A DNA stretch of 64,000 nucleotides, taken from Acidobacteriota bacterium (GTDB lineage: Bacteria > Acidobacteriota > Blastocatellia > Pyrinomonadales > Pyrinomonadaceae). A program made the translations under genes and the position numbers. The stretch spans positions 1-64,000 of the forward strand of contig JAFDVK010000024.1 in NCBI GenBank assembly GCA_018269005.1, in the 5' to 3' direction. Positions within the stretch are counted from its first letter, which is position 1. Each line of letters opens with the position of its first letter. Under the pieces are notes generated by a model. That model saw only the letters and a program-made list of their open reading frames with translations. It had not been told where the DNA came from and did no database searches. Positions 18,042-26,077 of this stretch are shown one piece after another.

Positions 18042-20561
18042 ATGAGGAAAATGATATTCACTGCCATCTTGGTCAATATACTGGCCGCATTCGGCCTTGC
18101 TCAGGCAACCGGTTTTACCTATCAGGGCAAGCTGATGGACAACGCAACGTTCCCGACCGGGGATTATGATCTGGAGGTGACGCTTTGGGATTCACTCGCG
18201 AACGGCAGTCAGGTAGGTGCCACGCAGACGTTCGCCAGCGTGCCGGTCAGAAGTGGAATATTCAGCGTCGATCTCGATTTCGGCCTGCAGTTCGATGGAA
18301 ATCCCAGATTCTTGCAGATCGCTGTCCGGCCTGCGGGCGGCGGCGCCTATACGACGCTTGCTCCGAGGCAGACGATCACGTCGACGCCGTATTCGATCCG
18401 CAGCTTGAATTCAGCATCGGCAGGCTCATCCGATTCGCTCTCGTCCGCCTGCGTCAGTTGCGTGACGGCAGGCCAGGTCGGCGCCGTGAACGGCAGCGTC
18501 GTAACGGGCGAGATTCCGGTGGCCAGCGTTCCTGCGGGCAGCGACAAATATATCCAGAATCAGACCTCACAAACACAGACGCCGAGCAGCTTCAAGATCA
18601 GCGGCAACGGGACCGCGGCGGTCTTTGACGCGGGGACCCAGTACAACATTGGCGGCAACCGTGTGCTCACAACGGTAGGAATCCAAAATCTATTCGTCGG
18701 CCTGGGAGCGGGAGGGTCAAATTCGTCGGGGATGACAAATACCTTTGTCGGAAACTTTGCCGGGAATGCAAATGGCGCGGGGGCCGAGAATACCTTTGTC
18801 GGTGCGGATGCGGGTAGAAAGAACCTGTCCAATGGCAACGCCTTTTTTGGAGCAAGGAGCGGCGAGAATACCCTGAACGGTGACAGCAATGCCTTCTTTG
18901 GTGCACATTCCGGCCAATCAAACGTCAGTGGAGCGTTCAATGCGTATTTTGGCCACAATGCCGGTTTCAGCACAAATAGCAGCTCCAATTCTTTCTTCGG
19001 ATTCTATTCAGGATTTTCAAATACGGCCGGGGGCAATTCGTTCTTTGGATATTTCAGCGGACGGAACAACACAACAGGGTCGGGAAATGCCTTCTTTGGC
19101 CTGCAAGCTGGAGCACAGAATGTCACCGGCAATCGGAATTCCTTTTTTGGCTCGGCCTCCGGTGGGCAGAGTACAGGCAGCGACAATTCATTCTTTGGCA
19201 GCCTCTCCGGTTTTGGTAATACTGCCGGCACAGGGAATGCATTCTTTGGCAGCGGTACCGGCCAGGCCAATACTTCCGGGAACAACAACGCCTTTTTCGG
19301 CGGCTCATCGGGTGCGTCAAATACTACCGGAAACAACAATACAACACTTGGATCCAATGCCAATGTCGGCAGCGGCAATCTTTCGTTCGCAACCGCGATC
19401 GGCTCGGGATCTACGGTTACGACGAGCAATTCGGTAACGATAGGGCGTGCCTCTGACACGGTGATTGTTCCCGGAACTCTTGTTGCAAACCTGCCGCTAA
19501 ACGACGCGAACTATATTCAGAATGGACCTGTCTCTCCGCAAACCGCGGCGATAAATATCACAGGAGCTGCCAACCTTGGCGGCAATCTCAGCGCCGGCGG
19601 TTTTGTCAATACTTCGGAATATAGAATAAATGCGAGTCGCGTACTCGGCGTTACCGGTACGCAAAACCTTTTTGTCGGCCCGAGCTCGGGTGCCGCCAAT
19701 ACGACAGGCTCGTCCAATGCTTTTGCCGGATCGTCTGCCGGTTCGGCAAATACGACCGGAAACAACAACTCCTACTTCGGATCGCAGAGCGGGATGGCCG
19801 GGGCGACCGGAGGCGGGAATTCATACTTTGGATCTGAAGCAGGAAAGAATTCAGGTTCCATCGACAGTTCCTTTTTCGGTTACCAAAGCGGTCAGAATAA
19901 CACCGGTCTTAGCAACACGTTCATCGGAGCACATGCCGGAATGGATACAACGGATAGTTTTAATTCCTTTGTAGGAGAGTCGGCAGGGCGTTTCAATACA
20001 ACAGGATTCTTCAATTCCTTCGTGGGGTACCATGCGGGTTATCTAAATACAACTGGTTACAGTAACTCATATTTCGGCGTCGAGGCCGGAGGTCCGAATA
20101 ATGTCAATTCGCCGGGAACGGGCACTGACAATTCTTTTTTCGGCTATGGAGCAGGCGCGGGTATTGCTGACGGGATCCAGAATACATATCTGGGCTCGCA
20201 CGCAGGCGGCAGCGGCTTTGGGGACAATAATACTGCCGTGGGTGCCTCCGCAACCGTCGAAGGCCCGATTGGAAATCCCGTTCTGAACAATTCAACGGCC
20301 ATCGGATTCCAAGCCGCGGTCACCCAGAGCGATTCGCTTGTTCTCGGCAGGATCAACGGTGTGAACGGATCAACCGGTGATACGAACGTTGGAATCGGCA
20401 CGACGGCGCCGAATGCCCGCCTGCAGGTACAAAATGGAAATATATACGTCGGCTCACCGGGGCAGGGAATGATCCTAAGATCACCGGACGGCGCGACCTG
20501 CCGGCTGCTTTCAATAGACAACGTGGGTGCAATGGTGCTGTCAGCGATCGTGTGTCCCTAA
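18042..20561 (+). CDS. Secreted repeat protein with trimeric-adhesin-like head repeats
   Basis: About 839 residues. MRKMIFTAILVNILAAFGLAQA is a signal peptide, so the ATG at 18042 is preferred over the open frame from 17859. Residues 25-150 are a beta-rich N-terminal domain (FTYQGKLMDNATFPTGDYDL) common to such proteins. Two blocks, about 205-470 and 535-760, are built from a unit of about 15 residues, NTTGNNNAFFGxxSGxx, resembling the left-handed beta-roll of YadA-type heads. A linker with SNSVTIGRASDTVIVPGTL separates the blocks. The end, GIGTTAPNARLQVQNGNIYVG and about 30 more residues, is like the region before tail-fibre chaperone domains, but neither a YadA membrane anchor nor a self-cleaving S74 domain is present. 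An adhesive or fibre role is inference. Confidence 0.75.
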   Translation: MRKMIFTAILVNILAAFGLAQATGFTYQGKLMDNATFPTGDYDLEVTLWDSLANGSQVGATQTFASVPVRSGIFSVDLDFGLQFDGNPRFLQIAVRPAGGGAYTTLAPRQTITSTPYSIRSLNSASAGSSDSLSSACVSCVTAGQVGAVNGSVVTGEIPVASVPAGSDKYIQNQTSQTQTPSSFKISGNGTAAVFDAGTQYNIGGNRVLTTVGIQNLFVGLGAGGSNSSGMTNTFVGNFAGNANGAGAENTFVGADAGRKNLSNGNAFFGARSGENTLNGDSNAFFGAHSGQSNVSGAFNAYFGHNAGFSTNSSSNSFFGFYSGFSNTAGGNSFFGYFSGRNNTTGSGNAFFGLQAGAQNVTGNRNSFFGSASGGQSTGSDNSFFGSLSGFGNTAGTGNAFFGSGTGQANTSGNNNAFFGGSSGASNTTGNNNTTLGSNANVGSGNLSFATAIGSGSTVTTSNSVTIGRASDTVIVPGTLVANLPLNDANYIQNGPVSPQTAAINITGAANLGGNLSAGGFVNTSEYRINASRVLGVTGTQNLFVGPSSGAANTTGSSNAFAGSSAGSANTTGNNNSYFGSQSGMAGATGGGNSYFGSEAGKNSGSIDSSFFGYQSGQNNTGLSNTFIGAHAGMDTTDSFNSFVGESAGRFNTTGFFNSFVGYHAGYLNTTGYSNSYFGVEAGGPNNVNSPGTGTDNSFFGYGAGAGIADGIQNTYLGSHAGGSGFGDNNTAVGASATVEGPIGNPVLNNSTAIGFQAAVTQSDSLVLGRINGVNGSTGDTNVGIGTTAPNARLQVQNGNIYVGSPGQGMILRSPDGATCRLLSIDNVGAMVLSAIVCP

Positions 20562-20573
20562 TGTCGCTCGGGT

Positions 20574-21578
20574 CTATCTCTTGAGTTCATCTAGGTCAAG
20601 TGCTTGAAGGCGCGAGAATTTTGTGAATTGTAACGTGTTGTCGATCGTTGCGATGCGTCCGTAGCGACGCTGGCCGATACCGGTTTGCACGCGGCCGAGG
20701 CCGTCGGCCCGGCTCGATTCGGGCCAAGGCCCACCCAGGATCATACGGATCGCGTCGAACTCTGTAACGATCTTTGCTTGCGGAGCAATGACTCGCATCT
20801 TGTCGGCCAAACGTGTGAAATTCTCGGAAGCAAGGAGCGATCGATCGCCCGCCAAGATCGAAAAATCAAACCCGGTCGAATGGACCGAAAACGGAATGCG
20901 GTCACCGTTTACATAGATATCGAGCAGCGGCGAATCACGCGCATCGGAAATTTCATCCGTGATCGTTGATTTTTTTCGAATGCTGCGTTTTTCATATGTC
21001 GTTGTACGCGAGACCCGAATCGTACCGAGGACAACGGCCGAGACATCAGTCACAGGCCAACGCACACTCGAGCCGCGATTGAAGTCCGTGAACAACAAGG
21101 ACTCCCCGTCTAGCTCGAGTTTCGAGAGGCGCGTCGCGGGTTTCTCTACTTCGAACCTATCGTCGCCTACGATCGCGGTCTGGAACGCCGTGAGCCGTTT
21201 TTGGGCGACCTGAGCTGTCTGCTCGCTAGAAAACCTCGCGATCGGGATCAAAGCGTTCGATCCGCGAAGGCCAGGAGCATCAGAAACATGAAAATTGAGC
21301 GATTCAAGTTCCTTGTGAGATCGAGAGTCGCCGATCTCGCATGCCCGGGCGATAATATTCCATCCGGCCTCGTCAGGCGCAAGGTCGTTTGCCACGACCT
21401 TTGCCTGTGAAAGGAATTCATCACGGATCGCTATCTCGGCACCGCAGTATATGCAGCTGGAGCGATTCGGAGCGTTATCGCGGCCGCAATTTTCGCATTT
21501 CGTCAGTTCATCCGGCGCGAAGGCGATCGGTACCGACTGGATCTGCTGGGCCTCTGTAGTCTTGTTCTCGTCTGACAT
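20574..21578 (-). CDS. Zinc-ribbon hypothetical protein (334 aa)
   Basis: Unknown function. Near residue 27 it has CENCGRDNAPNRSSCIYCG, a double CxxC zinc ribbon. No membrane segment or signal peptide is visible, so it should be cytosolic. The next 60 residues resemble a region dealing with repeated short segments (VVANDLAPDEAGWNIIARA), and the middle contains beta-rich stretches such as LDGESLLFTDFNRGSSVRWP and VVLGTIRVSRTTTYEKRS. A PH-like or similar beta fold there is only a guess. It converges with the repeat-protein gene (12-base gap) and begins divergently from the NYN gene region. One of three ribbon-headed proteins in this window. Confidence 0.6.
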   Translation of the reverse strand: MSDENKTTEAQQIQSVPIAFAPDELTKCENCGRDNAPNRSSCIYCGAEIAIRDEFLSQAKVVANDLAPDEAGWNIIARACEIGDSRSHKELESLNFHVSDAPGLRGSNALIPIARFSSEQTAQVAQKRLTAFQTAIVGDDRFEVEKPATRLSKLELDGESLLFTDFNRGSSVRWPVTDVSAVVLGTIRVSRTTTYEKRSIRKKSTITDEISDARDSPLLDIYVNGDRIPFSVHSTGFDFSILAGDRSLLASENFTRLADKMRVIAPQAKIVTEFDAIRMILGGPWPESSRADGLGRVQTGIGQRRYGRIATIDNTLQFTKFSRLQALDLDELKR

Positions 21579-21915
21579 TGAACCTGATAAGCCGTATTGC
21601 TTATGGACGGATTAGATATTATCACCTCACATTATGGAAATGCTTGACCGAAACGGCCTTTCAAGGGCAAACTGTAGATGAAGGTTCCGCTTTTGCGGCC
21701 GTTCTGTTTAGAGAATTTTATTGATATCGAAATTGAAAAGAATCCCTAAAGAGGGGCGAAGTTTGCTCCAGACCCTTTATTTTATTAGGTTTTTTGGTTT
21801 GTTTGGACAGCCTATTTGATCCGATCTTGAGAGTCTTGCCGGATTCTTCGCTCTCTCGCCTAAACAGGTAGAACGTCCGTCTTGCGGCACCCACATTTTT
21901 TCAAGGGGTGTACGG
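21579..21915. promoter_or_regulatory. Divergent intergenic region upstream of the NYN gene (337 bp)
   Basis: No gene is supported here. It must hold the promoters of the zinc-ribbon gene and the NYN gene. The only clear element is AAGGGGTG about 6 bases before the ATG at 21916, a strong ribosome-binding site that supports that start. A T-rich patch (TTTATTTTATTAGG near 21777) is unassigned. Confidence 0.35.
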
Positions 21916-22572
21916 ATGCATTTTGATACAAAAAGCAGTTCATCGTGGCAGCTTGGCAATCGCGGGCGCGTCGCCGTTTTCATAGACGGCAATAATCTTT
22001 TCCACGCGGCACGTTTCCACAATATCGATATCGATTACAACAAACTTCTGCGCGTCCTTTTGGGCGACGGAAGGCTTCTGCGTGCATTCTTTTACACCGG
22101 AGTTGATGCCGGGGCTGAGCGGCAGCAGGGCTTCTTGCTCTGGATGCGTCGTAATGGCTTTCGTGTCGTTCAGAAAGAACTGAAGACGTTCTATGACGGC
22201 ACCCGCAAAGCGAACCTTGATGTCGAGATCGCGGTCGATATGCTCAGTCTCGCGGGCCGGTACGATACTGCGGTACTCGTATCGGGAGACGAAGATTTCG
22301 TATATGCGATCAATGCAGTTGCATACAAAGGCTGCCGCGTAGAAGTTGCCGGCTTTCGATCGAATACCGCGCCGCGGCTTATCGATGTCGGCGATTTCTT
22401 TATCGACCTTGGCGATATTGCCGATATGATCCGCAAGGACACGACGAGCGGCGACTACGAAATGCCGTCATTTCCACCGAATGTCAGCAATCCGCCCAAT
22501 ACGGAAGTTTTCTCGGCAGATGACCCGGCCGACGACGCCGCGAGATTTGACCGCGTTCGAGAGCGCCGATGA
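21916..22572 (+). CDS. NYN-domain (LabA/DUF88-like) PIN-fold protein
   Basis: A putative metal-dependent RNase of the PIN-like NYN class. Key acidic positions are visible: VAVFIDGNNLFHAA at residues 20-33, the Asp in LDVEIAVDML near 100, and VSGDEDFVYAINAV near 120, together forming the usual acidic cluster. The helical middle (LLWMRRNGFRVVQKELK) also fits. The last 45 residues are Pro- and Asp-rich and probably disordered. A strong AAGGGGTG site fixes the start. The stop overlaps the next gene as ATGA. Substrate is unknown; in other bacteria such proteins act in RNA processing or decay. Confidence 0.82.
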   Translation: MHFDTKSSSSWQLGNRGRVAVFIDGNNLFHAARFHNIDIDYNKLLRVLLGDGRLLRAFFYTGVDAGAERQQGFLLWMRRNGFRVVQKELKTFYDGTRKANLDVEIAVDMLSLAGRYDTAVLVSGDEDFVYAINAVAYKGCRVEVAGFRSNTAPRLIDVGDFFIDLGDIADMIRKDTTSGDYEMPSFPPNVSNPPNTEVFSADDPADDAARFDRVRERR

Positions 22573-22943
22573 AGACATTTACGCTATCCGAAGCCAATGC
22601 GGCTTTGATCGAGATCGAAGCCGACCTGCAACAGCTGCGCCGGCACAACGACCTTCTAAAGGCCTGTCAGGCCGAGGCCGAGGCCGCAAGCTCTTCCTCA
22701 CGGTTCGGCGGCGGAATGCCTTCGGGAACAGCTTACATAACGGCCCTTTGTGAGCTCCGCGACATTGCCGCAGCGATCACTGAACGCGGCATTGAGATCA
22801 AAGATATCTCTCGCGGACTGATCGATTTTCCTTCTCTGCGAAATGGCCGCATCGTCTATCTTTGCTGGCAGCTTGGCGAAGGCAGCGAGATCGAGTTTTG
22901 GCATGAGCAGGACGGCGGTTTCGCCGGGCGCAAACCTCTCTAG
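22569..22943 (+). CDS. DUF2203 family protein
   Basis: A 124-residue cytosolic protein matching the DUF2203 pattern: FTLSEANAALIEIEADLQQL at the N-terminus, a helical middle, and the conserved end GIEIKDISRGLIDFPSLRNGR-type segment followed by VYLCWQLGEG, FWHEQDGGFAGRKPL. The biochemical role of this family is not known. The ATG overlaps the stop of the NYN gene by 4 bases, so the two are translationally coupled; a role together in RNA handling would be speculative. Length is normal for the family and all conserved stretches are present. Confidence 0.8.
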   Translation: MKTFTLSEANAALIEIEADLQQLRRHNDLLKACQAEAEAASSSSRFGGGMPSGTAYITALCELRDIAAAITERGIEIKDISRGLIDFPSLRNGRIVYLCWQLGEGSEIEFWHEQDGGFAGRKPL

Positions 22944-23028
22944 GCGCAAATGTTTCCAAAAAATTCAGCTATTGCATATTTCAACTGCTTAAATAACGGC
23001 AAGTAGATGCTTTTTGTGCGCTTTAGTA

Positions 23029-23055
23029 TTGACTGCTTAAGGTAAATGTTGATAC
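23029..23055 (+). promoter_or_regulatory. Weak candidate sigma-70 promoter
   Basis: TTGACT (23029-23034) and TGATAC (23050-23055) are separated by 15 bases, shorter than the usual 17. It lies in the 178-base gap before the zinc-ribbon/RDD gene at 23122. Confidence 0.25.
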
Positions 23056-23121
23056 CATCACTCAAGTTTTGTCGATTTTCAAGCTCAAAAATGGGCGATC
23101 AAGCAAGAAAACTTTAAGCTT

Positions 23122-24471
23122 ATGAAATGTCCGGTCTGCGCACGAGATCTGGCACCCACACTTTCGATCTGTCTTACATGTGGGGCGATGAGGGACGACA
23201 GCGTGAGAGAGGAGCTTCAAACGAAGATCACCTCCGGTCCGCTTTCCAAGAGAACGGCGACGGTGGCTCAACCCATGGAAAAGGCCGCCGATGTGCCTCC
23301 CGAACGACCGCCTGTGCTTCAACCGAAAAGTGTCGAGCCACCCATTGCTCGTACCGCGGAACCGGCCGCCGGCGGCCCGACTGCCGGGCTTCGTCAACAC
23401 GCAAAGACGAGTCCGACGCTTGTTGGCTTTCCAAACAAAGAGGCGGCGATCCCCGAATGGCGTCTTCAGATGCAGAACGCCGTCCGGCAGAGGATGGGCA
23501 TCGCATCGGCTACGGCCGTAGCCGCAACGCCGTCACCGGCAGCGAACGAGACTCCTGCACCAGTTCGTGTCATAACTCAAGCGGCAAAAGCACCTCCGGC
23601 ACCCAAACCTAAAGCCGTATCGGTTCCGCAGGATGCCGATCCGCGGCTTGCGGCCGCACTCGGGCGGATCCAGGCGTCGCGTCACGCCTTCTCTACACAG
23701 GCAGCAGAGCCGATCGTTCCGCAGCGAACACCGGCTCAGAAAAATGTTCGATTCAATGTTGTTCCGCCGACACCCGTGAAGCCTGCACCACGGAAGCTTG
23801 CCGAACCTGCGTTTTACACGCCGATGCCGAAGCCTTTTGAGGCTCCGATGCGGATCAAGCTTGATACGAACAAGCTGCCGAAGTTGGCTGAGATACTGCC
23901 GCAAGAAGGCGAACCGGTAAAGCTTTACGAGGATCATATCGAAGAAGTCGCGGCACCTGCGCCGACTCACGTTGATACGGCGACCGTCAGCCGCTTTGTG
24001 ATCAATGCTGAGACGGACGAGACGGATTCGGCAGCAAATGAGTTCGAAGAAGATGATTTCGAAGATCTTGCTCCGCTATCTATGCGCGTGAATGCCGGCC
24101 TATTCGACCTGATCATTGGGATCGTCGTAACGATGGTCGTGATGTCGCCATTCGTGCTCGCCGGCGGCGAATGGATGTCGCTATCGGGCGGACTGCTTTT
24201 TGCTGGGGCACTTGCAATAGTCCTGTTCCTTTACACGACCTTCTCTATTGCATTTCTCGGCAAGACGTTGGGGATGAGGCTATTCTCGCTCGAGGTTGTT
24301 GATGTCGATGAGAATGAATACCCCACGATGCAGCAGGCTGCGGTAAGCTCGTCGGTCTTTCTGCTCTCGATCGTTTTTGGCGGTCTCGGTTTCGTTCCGA
24401 TGCTCTTTAATCCGGAAAGACGCGCCGCACACGATCTCGCCTCGGGTACGATAGTCGTCCGAGAATTCTAA
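23122..24471 (+). CDS. Zinc-ribbon protein with C-terminal RDD membrane domain
   Basis: Residues 1-22 hold CPVCARDLAPTLSICLTCG, a double CxxC zinc ribbon. About 280 residues of Pro/Ala-rich, low-complexity linker follow, with a short acidic stretch (TDSAANEFEEDDFEDLAP). Residues 320-449 are an RDD domain: SMRVNAGLFDLIIGIVVTMV opens it with the Arg and Asp that name the family, and the last helix pair ends with NPERRAAHDLASGTIVV. RDD proteins are three-helix membrane proteins of mostly unknown function, some linked to ion transport. The ribbon and linker should lie in the cytosol. It stands alone, 44 bases before the NFACT-R gene. Confidence 0.78.
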   Translation: MKCPVCARDLAPTLSICLTCGAMRDDSVREELQTKITSGPLSKRTATVAQPMEKAADVPPERPPVLQPKSVEPPIARTAEPAAGGPTAGLRQHAKTSPTLVGFPNKEAAIPEWRLQMQNAVRQRMGIASATAVAATPSPAANETPAPVRVITQAAKAPPAPKPKAVSVPQDADPRLAAALGRIQASRHAFSTQAAEPIVPQRTPAQKNVRFNVVPPTPVKPAPRKLAEPAFYTPMPKPFEAPMRIKLDTNKLPKLAEILPQEGEPVKLYEDHIEEVAAPAPTHVDTATVSRFVINAETDETDSAANEFEEDDFEDLAPLSMRVNAGLFDLIIGIVVTMVVMSPFVLAGGEWMSLSGGLLFAGALAIVLFLYTTFSIAFLGKTLGMRLFSLEVVDVDENEYPTMQQAAVSSSVFLLSIVFGGLGFVPMLFNPERRAAHDLASGTIVVREF

Positions 24472-24514
24472 AGTCAATCTTTCCCACGCAAAATCGGCCT
24501 CCGGATCAACGAGA

Positions 24515-25453
24515 ATGATATGTTCTCGAGCTGGAGGCCAGATCTTTCTGCCGATGATCACGACACGAGACGAAAGGCTCGAAGAAGAGCGACCGGAACG
24601 CATCGCGAAGTTTGCGGCTGATATCCGTAAGCGGGTCAAGAGCGAGATCGCACGTGCCGGCCGGCTCCTGAAGAACCTCGACGGCGACCTTGAAAAACAC
24701 GGCGAACCCGAGGTGTGGAAGCGCCTGGGCGATATCCTGCTTGCAAATGCTCATACCGCGAAACGCGACGGCAACGGTTTTCGTGTGGTCGACTATTTTG
24801 ACGACGCAACGCCGGAGATACTCATTGAAGCTGACCCACGCCATTCGGCTTCCGAGGCGGCCGAAGAATACTTCCGTTTGTATCAAAAGGCCCGCAACGG
24901 CCGCGAGGTGATCTTCGATCGTATCGCTAAAACAAAGCAAAAGATCGTCGAGGCAGAAGCTAAACTTGCAAAGATCGACGTGGCCGAAGAAGCTCTCGAT
25001 GAAGATCAGCTGCAGTCGATACTTCCTGCAAAAAAGGCGCCGACGGAGACTAGAAAGCCAAAGAAACGCGACGCCGAGGTCAAAGGCGTTCGAAGATTCG
25101 TTTCATCGGATGGTTTTGAGATATTGGTGGGTAAAGGGGCGACCGACAATGATTATTTGACCACACGTCTTGCCGCAGCTCGCGACACGTGGCTGCATGC
25201 GGCGGATTATTCCGGCTCGCACGTAGTTATTCGAAATCCCAATCGCAAAGAGATCCCGCAGCGGACGCTGCGCGAAGCCGCATCGCTCGCGGCGTTTTAC
25301 AGTTCGGCAAGGGAATTGCCTCGGGCCGCTGTTAACTACACCGAGCGGAAGTTCGTGAATAAGGTCAAGGGTGGAGCTCCGGGCCTCGTCCGCCTTGCGT
25401 CATTTAGGACGATCGACGTGAAACCGGAAGTCACAGTTGAGAAGCACGAATAG
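24515..25453 (+). CDS. Solitary NFACT-R domain protein (RqcH C-terminal half)
   Basis: Full-length RqcH/FbpA-type NFACT proteins, about 550 residues, bind obstructed 50S subunits and add alanine tails. This gene has only the second half: a long coiled coil (residues 20-180; ERIAKFAADIRKRVKSEIAR, YQKARNGREVIFDRIAKTKQ) and an NFACT-R domain (from about 195: RRFVSSDGFEILVGKGATDN, WLHAADYSGSHVVIRNP, AASLAAFYSSARELPRAAV). The N-terminal NFACT-N domain is absent; the preceding gene is unrelated. The start may be the ATG at 24515 or at 24554. It could be a degraded or split RqcH, with the other half elsewhere, or a genuine short form. The NFACT-R residues themselves look conserved. Confidence 0.8.
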   Translation: MICSRAGGQIFLPMITTRDERLEEERPERIAKFAADIRKRVKSEIARAGRLLKNLDGDLEKHGEPEVWKRLGDILLANAHTAKRDGNGFRVVDYFDDATPEILIEADPRHSASEAAEEYFRLYQKARNGREVIFDRIAKTKQKIVEAEAKLAKIDVAEEALDEDQLQSILPAKKAPTETRKPKKRDAEVKGVRRFVSSDGFEILVGKGATDNDYLTTRLAAARDTWLHAADYSGSHVVIRNPNRKEIPQRTLREAASLAAFYSSARELPRAAVNYTERKFVNKVKGGAPGLVRLASFRTIDVKPEVTVEKHE

Positions 25454-25461
25454 CACTGAGG

Positions 25462-26064
25462 CTATTCTGCCATTACACGATCGACCGTCGTCTTGAGTTT
25501 TGAAATGACGTTCGGGCCGCCGCCGACGAAAACGCCGCGAAGTTTTCCTTCGCGATCTACAAGAAAGCTTTCCGGTACCGCCGATATCTGAGCAATCTTT
25601 TGGAGTTGTTTTGTAACGTCCGGCTGGATGCGTGCGAGCTCATAATTCAGACGCATCTTTTTCGCGAAGGCCAAAATATCGTCGATCGGTTCCGGTTCGT
25701 CAGTGTCCTGAAAGCCGACGTTGAGACCGATAACCTCGAATCCTTTGTCGCCGTACTTGTTCTTTAGTTCGATGAGGTGAGGCATCTCTTCACGGCATGG
25801 CCCGCACCAGGTCGCCCAAAGGTTCAGCAGGACGACCTTGCCGCGATAATCCTTGATCTTCATCGTGCCGCCCTTTACGAGTTCGATGTCGACGTCGGCG
25901 ATATCGTCCTTAAGAACGGGATAGATATTGCCGATGGCCGGTTTTTCGTCAGTGTTTGCCTGCTGTTGATTCACCGAGGCCGGAGTGGTACCACAGCCGG
26001 ACATTATTGAAAGGCCGAGAGCTAGAACGCAAAAGATCGCCGTTGTCCTAAGGAAAAACTTCAT
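25462..26064 (-). CDS. TlpA/ResA-type thiol-disulfide lipoprotein
   Basis: A periplasmic thioredoxin-fold protein reducing disulfides, for example in cytochrome c maturation. The N-terminus MKFFLRTTAIFCVLALGLSI continues to SGCG, a lipoprotein signal with the anchoring Cys near residue 24, which supports the ATG at 26064. The fold shows LLNLWATWCGPCREEMPHL, the redox WCGPC site, and the cis-Pro segment ISAVPESFLVDREGKL. Length is normal for the family. It is the last gene of the minus-strand run dciA-gatC-lipoprotein-gatA-FHA/ABC-tlpA, 13 bases after the transporter. Confidence 0.87.
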   Translation of the reverse strand: MKFFLRTTAIFCVLALGLSIMSGCGTTPASVNQQQANTDEKPAIGNIYPVLKDDIADVDIELVKGGTMKIKDYRGKVVLLNLWATWCGPCREEMPHLIELKNKYGDKGFEVIGLNVGFQDTDEPEPIDDILAFAKKMRLNYELARIQPDVTKQLQKIAQISAVPESFLVDREGKLRGVFVGGGPNVISKLKTTVDRVMAE

Positions 26065-26077
26065 AATAACTACGCAT

